DNA from: Polyangiaceae bacterium
GTDB taxonomy: Bacteria; Myxococcota_A; Polyangia; Polyangiales; Polyangiaceae
Length of the DNA: 64,000 nt
NCBI GenBank assembly: GCA_020633235.1
Contig: JACKEA010000002.1
Location: 1 to 64,000 of the forward strand
Direction: 5' to 3'
Every line of letters begins with the position of its first letter. The first letter of the stretch is position 1. Position numbers and translations under genes: made by a program. The notes beneath the pieces are model-generated. The model did not search any database, was not told where the DNA came from, and was given only the letters and a program-made list of their open reading frames with translations. Positions 52,140 through 59,453 of the stretch are shown piece after piece.

Positions 52140-53372
52140 ATGCAGCGGTCCCTCCGCACCATCGCGGTCTCCTTGGCGAGCATCGTCGCCATCGCATCCA
52201 GCATCGCCTGTTCTGAAGACAAGAACACTGCCGGCACGGGAGGAAACGGCGGCAGCAGCGGGGATGGCGGCTCGCCCTACGCGAACAACGGCGAAGGCGT
52301 GTGCCCGGGAACGGTCCGCCCCGCGAACGACGACTTCTGTCAGGGAACCTGCCTGCACGACGCGAGCGGCACCTGCAACAATTCCTCGGGGCGCCCGGTG
52401 GATAGCTGCTGCGTGCTGGTGGGCGAGCCGGGCAAGGCGCAGACGGCGCACTATCTCGAACGCACCACGGATACCAAGGAGTACGCCGACCCCTCGGGAG
52501 CCGAGCCGAACTTGAAGTGCTTCGATCCGGCCAACTACCCGCAGAAGCCCGCCGCGGGTGCGGATCAGAAGACCGCGTCCCTCTCCGGTGTGATCAAGGC
52601 GTTCGCCAACGGCGGCTGCCTCGACACGGATCTCATCGGAGTGACGATGGAAGTCTACAAGGTCAAGCGCACCGGGGATCCTGCGACGGACGGCGCCCTC
52701 GGCGATCTGGTGGGATCGCAGTTGGTGGTGGACGCCAACATGGAAATCGAGATGGAGCAGGTCACCAACTGCAACGACGATCCGCGCCCCAATCGCAAGT
52801 ACGAGTACCCGAGCGTTCCGATGTACACGGAGCTCCTGATCAAGACGTACGGCGACGGCTGGCAGCCGCTGTACACCTACAACGTCTACATCAGCGAAGA
52901 GGACCCGGACTACGACGCGACCAGCAACAGCTACCACTACGACGTGCGGGCGTTGGCGGCGGACGACTTCAACACCATCCCCACGGTGGCCATCGGCCAG
53001 ACCATCACCCCCGGCAACGGCGCCATCGGCGGCGAGGTCCACGACTGCGACAACATCCGACTGCAGAACGCCCGGGTGGACATCTCCCTGCCGCGCAAGG
53101 GCTTGGTCTACTTCAACTCCGACGAGGACGATCCGCTACCCGAGCAGAGCCGCCAGAACATCGGGACCGGGCGGACGGCGCTGTACTCGGCCCTGGACAT
53201 CAAGGTGGACGGCTCGGATGGCACCTTCGCCCGAGTGGCAGGGACCGGCGTGATCCCCGACGGCAACGGCGGCGACAAGCTGGTGAGCCTCGGGTACTAC
53301 GACGTTCGGGTGTTCCCCAACGCCATCAGCGCCGTCAGCCTGCGCGGTTTGCGCCCGTTCCAGGTGCCGTGA
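52140..53372 (+). CDS. Cys-rich lipoprotein of unknown function
   Basis: 410 residues from ATG 52140, with GAGGT upstream. The signal ends at lipobox SSIAC (Cys24), then GTGGNGGSSGDGG linker. Residues ~50-90 hold a tight cluster of Cys (VCPGTVRPANDDFCQGTCLH, later CNN and SCCVLV). The rest has beta-strand-rich segments (ASLSGVIKAFANGGCLDTDL; IGGEVHDCDNIRLQNARVDI) reminiscent of carboxypeptidase-regulatory or surface domains. No catalytic motif. The next gene begins right after its stop. Confidence 0.65.
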   Translation: MQRSLRTIAVSLASIVAIASSIACSEDKNTAGTGGNGGSSGDGGSPYANNGEGVCPGTVRPANDDFCQGTCLHDASGTCNNSSGRPVDSCCVLVGEPGKAQTAHYLERTTDTKEYADPSGAEPNLKCFDPANYPQKPAAGADQKTASLSGVIKAFANGGCLDTDLIGVTMEVYKVKRTGDPATDGALGDLVGSQLVVDANMEIEMEQVTNCNDDPRPNRKYEYPSVPMYTELLIKTYGDGWQPLYTYNVYISEEDPDYDATSNSYHYDVRALAADDFNTIPTVAIGQTITPGNGAIGGEVHDCDNIRLQNARVDISLPRKGLVYFNSDEDDPLPEQSRQNIGTGRTALYSALDIKVDGSDGTFARVAGTGVIPDGNGGDKLVSLGYYDVRVFPNAISAVSLRGLRPFQVP

Positions 53373-53373
53373 G

Positions 53374-54111
53374 CTGACGCCGGCGGACGTCACCGAAGAT
53401 GCGCTGCTCGGGGGCCAGCTGCGGCTGAGACAGCCGCGGCTCGGCCCGCGCGTCAGCGTCGACAGCCTGCTGTTGGCGGCGTTCGCGGCCGAGTGCGATC
53501 GCGGTCGCAGCGTGGTGGACCTCGGTGCCGGCGTGGGCGCGGTGGCCCTTGCGCTGTCCCACTTCGCGCCCGGCGCTCGGCTGGAGTTGGTGGAGCGAGA
53601 CGACACCCTCGCCACGCTCGCCGAGGAGAACTTGAGCTTGGCGCACGCTGATGGGCACGTGCACCGGGTGGACCTCGAGCAACATGGCCTGCCAGAAGCC
53701 CTGCGGGGCAAGGCCGACCTGGTCGTATCCAACCCGCCCTATTTCGAGCCCGGCACAACGCGCGAGCCGAGCCAGCCGCGGCAACGCGCGGCGGACGTGG
53801 GCAGCCTGTCGCCCTTCTTGAGGGCGGCGGCCGCCGCCCTCGGCAGCCGTGGCCGCGCTGCATTCGTGTACCCGGCCCGTAGCTTGCCGTTGCTCCTCGC
53901 TCGAGCCGAGAGCGCCGGCCTGGCTGCCAAGCGGCTCCGGCTGGTGCACTCCACGGCCCAGAGCCCGGCGCGCTTGGCACTCATCGAGCTACGCCCCGGA
54001 AAGAGCGGCGGGCTGAGCATCGAGCCGCCCCTGGTGGAGTGGTGCGAGCCCGGCAAGCGATCGAGCGAGCTCGGCGCGCTCACCGAGGGCCGAGCAGTCG
54101 GTCGAACGTGA
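53374..54111 (+). CDS. TrmN6/YfiC-like class-I methyltransferase (probable CTG start)
   Basis: 245 residues. The conserved N-terminal LLGGQLRLRQPRLGPRVSVD and DSLLLAAF lie upstream of the first TTG (53473), and no ATG, GTG or TTG occurs in frame between the preceding in-frame stop (53284) and it. CTG 53374, 7 bases after AGGTG (53362-53366) and one base past the previous stop, is the best start. SAM site VVDLGAGVGAVAL and catalytic SNPPYFEP (NPPY) mark an N6-adenine methyltransferase; family members methylate A37 of tRNA1(Val). The last 32 bases overlap the convergent SPOUT gene. Confidence 0.7.
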   Translation: MTPADVTEDALLGGQLRLRQPRLGPRVSVDSLLLAAFAAECDRGRSVVDLGAGVGAVALALSHFAPGARLELVERDDTLATLAEENLSLAHADGHVHRVDLEQHGLPEALRGKADLVVSNPPYFEPGTTREPSQPRQRAADVGSLSPFLRAAAAALGSRGRAAFVYPARSLPLLLARAESAGLAAKRLRLVHSTAQSPARLALIELRPGKSGGLSIEPPLVEWCEPGKRSSELGALTEGRAVGRT

Positions 54112-54634
54112 TGGCGGCGGCGGCACGCACGGAGAGATGGTTGTAGCCGTCGGCGCGCGGAGACTTCACCGGTTCGAGTTGCGCAGCGGCGCGTTCGAGC
54201 ACGCTGGGGGCCAGCCCCCAACCGGTGCCGAACACGATCAGAACGCTGGGGCCCTCGTCTTTCAGGGCGTCCCGAGCTGCTTCGTAAGAGAGCGACGGCC
54301 GGTCGCCCGCCTGTGCGCTGGTGACCCAGATTTCCGGCTGCCCCAGCTCGGCCAGCGCGTCGTCGAGGCTCGTCACCACGGTGAGGATCCCCATCGCGGG
54401 CTTGCGATCCGGAATGCGCTTTGCTCCGCTGCCCTCGGTCCAGTGGCTCCGGACCCGGAGCGCGAGCTCACGCTGCGCTTGCACCGGATGCGCCACGAAC
54501 AAATGGCTCAGACCGTAGGTGTAGGCACTGCGCGAGATGTCGTGCAGATCGAGATTCGTGATCGCCGTGGTGACCACCTCGCGCTGCCGATCCAGCACCG
54601 GATGATGCGCGAGCAGCGCGGCAACGCTCCTCAT
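54080..54634 (-). CDS. SPOUT-type RNA methyltransferase (Methyltrn_RNA_4 family)
   Basis: 184 residues. ATG 54634 overlaps the trmD stop. The start LLAHHPVLDRQREVVTTAIT with NLDLHDISRSAYTYGL, then LIVFGTGWGLAPSVLE and a knot-type ending NHLSVRAAAAITFDRLLG, match the Methyltrn_RNA_4 (SAM_MT_PRD2) family that commonly follows trmD. The substrate is uncertain. It is last in the rpsP-trmD operon and overlaps the end of the opposing methyltransferase by 32 bases. Confidence 0.8.
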   Translation of the reverse strand: MRSVAALLAHHPVLDRQREVVTTAITNLDLHDISRSAYTYGLSHLFVAHPVQAQRELALRVRSHWTEGSGAKRIPDRKPAMGILTVVTSLDDALAELGQPEIWVTSAQAGDRPSLSYEAARDALKDEGPSVLIVFGTGWGLAPSVLERAAAQLEPVKSPRADGYNHLSVRAAAAITFDRLLGPR

Positions 54635-55323
54635 TCGTCGTCCTCCAACAGATCGGGGCGGCGCTCCCGCGTGCGCGCCAGCGCTTGTTCACGACGCCAC
54701 TGGGCGATCTTCTTGTGGTCCCCGCTCTTCAGCACGTCCGGCACGTCCATCCCGCGAAACTCGGCGGGCCGCGTGTACTGCGGGTACTCCAGGAGCCCTC
54801 CCCAGTCCGGTCCGAAAGACTCTTCCGTGGGAGACGCGTCATTGCCCAGCACGCCCGGGAGCAGACGAACCGTCCCTTCGACGATCGCCATCGCCGCCAC
54901 CTCTCCCCCGGTGAGCACGAAGTCACCCAGGGATACCTCGCTGTCCACGCACTGGCGAGTGCGCTCGTCGAAGCCCTCGTAGCGGCCGCACACGAGTAGC
55001 ACTCGCTCCTTGGTCGCCAGCTCTCCGAGCAAGGTCTGGTCCAGCCGGCGTCCCTGAGGCGTGAGCAGCACGCGGTGGGCTCTTCCCCCAAGCGCGCGTT
55101 CTGCGCTCTCCATGGCCGCAACGACGCAGTCCACGCGCATCACCATGCCGGAGCCGCCACCGTAAGGCGTGTCGTCCACCGTCGCGTAGTTCCCCAGCCC
55201 ATGGGCGCGCAGCGCTTCCAGGTGCACTTGGAGCACTCCGCGCTCGATGGCCCGGCCGACGAAGCTCACCTCCAAGAAGGAGGCGAACAGCTCCGGGAAC
55301 AGCGTGACGACGCCGACCTTCAT
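54631..55323 (-). CDS. trmD: tRNA (guanine-37-N1)-methyltransferase
   Basis: 230 residues from ATG 55323 (overlaps the rimM stop). TrmD SPOUT signatures: VGVVTLFPELF, GLGNYATVDDTPYGGGSGM, LTPQGRRLDQ, LVCGRYEGFDER, SLGDFVLTGGE and EYPQYTRPAEFRG. It methylates G37 next to the anticodon and prevents +1 frameshifts. All three knot motifs are intact. Position in rpsP-khpA-rimM-trmD is the conserved one. Confidence 0.96.
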   Translation of the reverse strand: MKVGVVTLFPELFASFLEVSFVGRAIERGVLQVHLEALRAHGLGNYATVDDTPYGGGSGMVMRVDCVVAAMESAERALGGRAHRVLLTPQGRRLDQTLLGELATKERVLLVCGRYEGFDERTRQCVDSEVSLGDFVLTGGEVAAMAIVEGTVRLLPGVLGNDASPTEESFGPDWGGLLEYPQYTRPAEFRGMDVPDVLKSGDHKKIAQWRREQALARTRERRPDLLEDDE

Positions 55324-55826
55324 GCGAACAGCCCGTCCCGGGACGTCAGCTCCACGACGCCGGCTTCCACGTCCACTCGCCCGAGCCACGGCTCCGCCAG
55401 CACCTGCTCCACGAGCTCCCCGCTGACGAGCCGCACCACGATGGCATCCACGCTCGGGTGAAGGCGCACCTCGACGACCTCCCCCACCTCGCCGTCGGGG
55501 GCCATCACCCGGGCGCCGACCAGATCGGAAAGGTAGTACTCGCCGTCTTCCAGCGGCGGCAGGGCCTCGCGCGGCACCCAGACCTTGGCCCCCGAGAGTG
55601 CTTCCGCGGCGCTTCGACCATCCACCCCAACCAGCTTCAGCAGCACCGCCTTGTTCGTCGGTCGTGCGGCCTCGACAGCAAGCTGCCGCTGGCTACCGTC
55701 CGGCAGCTCCAGCGCGACCTCGGTCGCCTGGTACAGCGCGTCGCTCCCATCCCAATGGAGATGCACTCGCACCTCACCGGATAGGCCGTGAGCGCGTCCG
55801 ACGCGACCGATCTCGATCGGCTTCAA
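55320..55826 (-). CDS. rimM: 16S rRNA processing protein RimM
   Basis: 168 residues. N-terminal RimM barrel (IEIGRVGRAHGLSGEVRVH) and C-terminal PRC barrel (EYYLSDLVGARVMAPDGEVG). It binds S19 and helps mature the 30S head. Its ATG overlaps the khpA stop and its stop overlaps the trmD start. Confidence 0.93.
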   Translation of the reverse strand: MKPIEIGRVGRAHGLSGEVRVHLHWDGSDALYQATEVALELPDGSQRQLAVEAARPTNKAVLLKLVGVDGRSAAEALSGAKVWVPREALPPLEDGEYYLSDLVGARVMAPDGEVGEVVEVRLHPSVDAIVVRLVSGELVEQVLAEPWLGRVDVEAGVVELTSRDGLFA

Positions 55827-56059
55827 TCGACGATGTCGAGGTGCGCGCGACGCCCGAGCTTGGTGGACGCCGCCGTCAAAATCGTGCGCATGGACTGAGC
55901 GGTACGCCCGTCCTTGCCAATCACTTTGCCGATGTCGCTCTTGGCGACCTTCAGCTCGATGAGCGAGTTGTGGTCGCCTTCGATTTCGGTCACTTCGACG
56001 CTGTCAGGGTCGTCGACGAGTGCCTTCGCAATGGTCGAGATCAATTCCTTCAAGGCCAT
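55823..56059 (-). CDS. khpA: KH-domain RNA-binding protein
   Basis: 78 residues from ATG 56059. A single KH domain with the GxxG loop in SDIGKVIGKDGRTAQSMRTI. KhpA proteins bind many RNAs, often with KhpB. The gene sits between rpsP and rimM as in most bacteria; 108 bases separate it from rpsP. Confidence 0.9.
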   Translation of the reverse strand: MALKELISTIAKALVDDPDSVEVTEIEGDHNSLIELKVAKSDIGKVIGKDGRTAQSMRTILTAASTKLGRRAHLDIVD

Positions 56060-56167
56060 GGGCAGGAGAACTCCGGGGGTCGCTGGCGCTGGGTTGCGCC
56101 CGAAATGCTGAGGGGAAGAGTCGCTGGGGGGAGTAGTCCGTGCGACACCGCGACCGGAGCTGGCCCG

Positions 56168-56413
56168 TCACGCCGTGGGCGCGGGCGTCTTCTTGAGGAG
56201 CTGCTCCAGCGTAGCGGACGGCTGGGCGCCGTGGGACTTCCAGTACTCGAGGCGCTCACGGTCGATCTCGAGCTTGGCGGGCTCGGCGGGGTTGAAAACG
56301 CCGATGTTCTCGATGAAGCGTCCGTCCCGCGGATTGCGGTGGTCCGTGACCACGATGCGGTAAAACGGAGTCTTCTTGGCGCCGTGGCGGGCGAGTCGGA
56401 TGTGAACGGCCAT
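56168..56413 (-). CDS. rpsP: 30S ribosomal protein bS16
   Basis: 81 residues. ATG 56413 has GAGGAA upstream. S16 signatures: MAVHIRLARHGAKKTPFYRI, VTDHRNPRDGRFIENIGVFN and YWKSHGAQPSATLEQLL. It binds 16S rRNA early in 30S assembly. First gene of the rpsP-khpA-rimM-trmD operon. Confidence 0.96.
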   Translation of the reverse strand: MAVHIRLARHGAKKTPFYRIVVTDHRNPRDGRFIENIGVFNPAEPAKLEIDRERLEYWKSHGAQPSATLEQLLKKTPAPTA

Positions 56414-56646
56414 GATTCCTCGAAACTGGTCCCCAATCACGGGGGTGTGGGGCAGGACTGTGATTCGCCCGGACCCGACAACGGTAGCACCGGGCACCCA
56501 GGGCGCCAGCGCTGCCAGCGGTCGGAGCCGCAGACGGGAGACGAGCGTCTAGATGGTCTCGGGCCGGTTGTCCAGCCCGAAACAGAAATGCAGCCGTTTC
56601 GAGGGCTCGCGACGGAGGTCGTGGCCGTGCTAACGTCGCCGTCTCT
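56414..56646. other. Divergent promoter region of rpsP and the NifU-like gene
   Basis: 233 bases with no gene; promoters for both directions must lie here. No clear hairpin or repeat stands out. Confidence 0.4.
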
Positions 56647-56916
56647 ATGGGGTCGTCGCGTGACGAGCTCGAACGTGTCGTTCGCCAGGTGATCGCCCCA
56701 CTTTTGCGGGCGGACGGGGCAGAAGTGTACTTGATCGCGGTGACCGACAGTGAGGTTCGGCTCCACGTGAAGGGGCACTATTCGGGCTGTCCGGGCCTCA
56801 CCCTCACCAAGCGCCGCGTGATCGAGCCTGCCATCCAAGCAGTCGCGCCCGAGGCCCAGGTCGACCTGAGCTCGGGCGCGATCGTACCGCCGGATGCCGA
56901 GCGGCTCGAAGAGTAG
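56647..56916 (+). CDS. NifU-domain protein lacking one cluster Cys
   Basis: 89 residues from ATG 56647. It fits the NifU C-terminal domain: VRQVIAPLLRADGAEVYLIA, then VKGHYSGCPGLTLTKRRVIE. The usual CxxC that holds the Fe-S cluster reads YSGC, so only the second Cys remains. It may bind a cluster as a dimer with other ligands, or have lost the scaffold role. It stands alone, divergent from rpsP. The convergent gene ends 6 bases away. Confidence 0.7.
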   Translation: MGSSRDELERVVRQVIAPLLRADGAEVYLIAVTDSEVRLHVKGHYSGCPGLTLTKRRVIEPAIQAVAPEAQVDLSSGAIVPPDAERLEE

Positions 56917-56922
56917 CGGACG

Positions 56923-57786
56923 CTACTTCTTCTTCTTCTTGTCCTTGCCCTCGTCCTTCGGGGGCTCGGTCTTCTTCTGAGTGACCGCCGCCACGTCCTT
57001 GTCCATGGCGCTCGGGTCCTCCACCTTGTTCTTTCGGTACTTCGACAGATTGAAGAACACCGAGGTGTCCGCGTAGGCCATACCGATGATCTTCTGGTAT
57101 TCGCGGTTGATGGCACGGACCACGACCTTGCCATCCTGCCAGCGGGCCTCGGGAAAGCTCACGCCCTTCGCGTAATCCGGCTCCACCATCTGTGGTTCCA
57201 CGCCACCGAGCCTCTTGGTGAGGATTTGAACCGCTTCCTCGAAGCTCGCACCGTACGGGCCACCCTCCCGCAGCTTGTGCTCGTCGTAGATCATCCAGAG
57301 CTTGTCATTGAAGAAGAAGAAGTTACGTGTCGTGCCGCTACGGAGCGTGACTCGAGTCATGCTCTCGTTGTTGCCGTAGGAGTACTGAATCCCCTTGAGC
57401 GGAGTCTGGTCGATCCCAGTAGGCAGCGTGCCGAACAGGATCTTGTTGTGCCGCAGCACCGCCTTCTTGTTTTCCAGCTCGGCGTCGAGAGCCGCCATGC
57501 GCGGCCCCGGGGAGACCTTCTTGTAGAGAGGGACGAACTCCTTGTCGAAGACGCGATCGTAGATCTTGGCCAACTGCTCCACACTGATGCCCCACGCCAC
57601 GCCCTTCGGGCTGAGCCCGATGCGCTTCTTCATCATGGGAGGCTTGTCGGACGCGCTGGGAGCCTTGGCCTTTTTGGCTTTTGGCTTGGCGAAGACGACG
57701 GCAGGCGATGCTGCCGCGTCATGGGCTGGCGCGATGGCGGTGACGAGTGCTGCTCCGACGAGCGCCGAGAAGAGCTTGAGCTTCAT
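56923..57786 (-). CDS. Exported protein of unknown function
   Basis: 287 residues from ATG 57786 (GGAGG upstream). Signal peptide 1-25 (LFSALVGAALVTAIAPAHDAAA). The mature part has the recurring ISVEQLAKIYDRVFDKEF and LRSGTTRNFFFFNDKLWMIY features, and ends in a Lys-rich tail (KDEGKDKKKKK). The pattern with GVAWGISVEQL resembles periplasmic proteins found in myxobacteria; no function known. No Cys. Confidence 0.6.
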   Translation of the reverse strand: MKLKLFSALVGAALVTAIAPAHDAAASPAVVFAKPKAKKAKAPSASDKPPMMKKRIGLSPKGVAWGISVEQLAKIYDRVFDKEFVPLYKKVSPGPRMAALDAELENKKAVLRHNKILFGTLPTGIDQTPLKGIQYSYGNNESMTRVTLRSGTTRNFFFFNDKLWMIYDEHKLREGGPYGASFEEAVQILTKRLGGVEPQMVEPDYAKGVSFPEARWQDGKVVVRAINREYQKIIGMAYADTSVFFNLSKYRKNKVEDPSAMDKDVAAVTQKKTEPPKDEGKDKKKKK

Positions 57787-57902
57787 TGCTATCCTCCCGA
57801 AATCCTTGACTATGCCCCGTGGCCGGGGCACCACGCTAGCACCGGCCTCGACGCTGGCTCAAGCACAGCTCGAGCCCCATCTTAGACGGCCGAGGCCCTG
57901 GA

Positions 57903-58463
57903 ATGATGGAACCTAGCGCACCCTTTACCTTCGCGCTCCTTGCCTTGTGCTTGGCTGCCACTGCGAGCTGCGGCCCCGAGCCCGAGGCGAACGCGCCCGA
58001 TCCCGTGGCCCTCGCGCCGTACACGGCGGCCGACTCTGCCCTGTTCGACGACACCTTCTCCCCGGATTTCTTCGGTTTGGAGCGGCCTACACCCGTGGGC
58101 GAGGACCGACGCCTCACCGCCCGCGCTCGTAGCGCCGCCCTGGTGCTCGCGGGCCGCGTGTCCACCGTCACCCGCGACCGCCGTGACGCTCTCGAGTCCT
58201 ACGTCCTGGTGCTGACGCCGACGGGGGTGGTGCGCGGCGAATCGTCAGCCGGCCCCATCACCTTGGAGGTCGATGCTTCGAGCCCCTCCTTTCCCTGGAT
58301 CCGATCCACCGAGACCGATCTGGTCGGAAGGGGGGTCATCCTCTTCGCGAAGCGCTATAACGACCACGGCGCGCGCGTGCTGCATTGGCACGCCGAAGCG
58401 GATACCCCGGAAATCCGCCGGGCCGTGGAGAGTGCCATGCTAGTGTCCGAGGTCGGTTCATGA
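57903..58463 (+). CDS. Small lipoprotein of unknown function
   Basis: 186 residues from ATG 57903 (a second ATG follows at once). Lipobox ATASC at ~Cys23. The mature part contains DDTFSPDFFGLERPTPVGED and ends with a beta-rich segment (RGVILFAKRYNDHGARVLHW). Its stop overlaps the map start (ATGA), so it is co-translated with map. Not recognised as a family. Confidence 0.6.
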   Translation: MMEPSAPFTFALLALCLAATASCGPEPEANAPDPVALAPYTAADSALFDDTFSPDFFGLERPTPVGEDRRLTARARSAALVLAGRVSTVTRDRRDALESYVLVLTPTGVVRGESSAGPITLEVDASSPSFPWIRSTETDLVGRGVILFAKRYNDHGARVLHWHAEADTPEIRRAVESAMLVSEVGS

Positions 58464-59299
58464 GACGTGCCCTGAGCTTTCGAACGGGCTCCGTGGAAAT
58501 AAAGACGCCCAAGGAAATCGAAGCGATGCGTGAGGTCTGCGCCCTCGCCGCGGACACCCTCGTCCGCGTGGGCAACCTCATCGTCCCAGGCGTGACCACG
58601 GAGGAGATCAACACCTTCGTCCACCAGGACACCCTGCGACAAGGCGCCCGCCCCGCCCCCTTGAACTACCGCGGGTTTCCCAAGAGCGTCTGCACCTCCG
58701 TCAACGAGGTCGTGTGCCACGGGATCCCCGGCGCCCGCCGCCTGGAGGAGGGCGACATCGTCAACGTGGACGTGACCCATGTGTACAAGGGATTCCACGG
58801 TGACACCTCGGCCACGTTCTATGTAGGAACACCCAACGAAGACGCGAAGAAGGTGACGGAGGTCGCCCGCAAGAGCCTGGATCTCGGCATCGCGCAGGTG
58901 CGGGCGGGAGCTCGATTGGGCGACATCGGAGCGGCGATCCAGGAGTTCGCAGAAGGCCACGGTTGCTCCGTCGTGCGCGACTTCGTGGGGCATGGGATCG
59001 GCCGCGTATTCCACGACGAACCGAAGGTGAGCCACTACGGGCGCTGGGGCCGAGGCATCCGCCTACGGGCAGGAATGACCTTCACCATCGAGCCCATGAT
59101 CAACCTCGGTGGCTGGGAGGTGGAGATCCTCGACGACGATTGGACCGCCATCACCGCGGATGGCTCCCTCTCCGCTCAGTTCGAGCACACCGTCTTGGTC
59201 ACCGACGCCGGCTGCGAGATCCTCACCGCCCGCAAAGACCCCCTCCCGAACAGCGAGCTGTTCCCGGACTACTTCCGCGAGTCCCGGCCCGTCGGCTGA
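58460..59299 (+). CDS. map: Type I methionine aminopeptidase
   Basis: 279 residues from ATG 58460. Pita-bread fold with metal ligands in VNVDVTHVYKGFHGDTSATF (two Asp), GHGIGRVFHDEP (His), TIEPMI (Glu) and QFEHTVLVT (Glu). It removes the start Met from new proteins. It resembles the longer type-Ib form. It follows a lipoprotein gene by start-stop overlap, an unusual partner. Confidence 0.95.
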   Translation: MRRALSFRTGSVEIKTPKEIEAMREVCALAADTLVRVGNLIVPGVTTEEINTFVHQDTLRQGARPAPLNYRGFPKSVCTSVNEVVCHGIPGARRLEEGDIVNVDVTHVYKGFHGDTSATFYVGTPNEDAKKVTEVARKSLDLGIAQVRAGARLGDIGAAIQEFAEGHGCSVVRDFVGHGIGRVFHDEPKVSHYGRWGRGIRLRAGMTFTIEPMINLGGWEVEILDDDWTAITADGSLSAQFEHTVLVTDAGCEILTARKDPLPNSELFPDYFRESRPVG

Positions 59300-59453
59300 T
59301 ATCGGTTCGTGGCAGAATTCAGCGTCACTCCCCGCAAGCCTGCTTGACGACGTAGGTTCGAGCCGACTACGTTCCGGCCGAAGCTTTGGGGACTTCCCGT
59401 CCCAGCCCCCACTAGGGCCTCCTTGCGGGCGCCGGGATGGTGTCCGACCTGCG

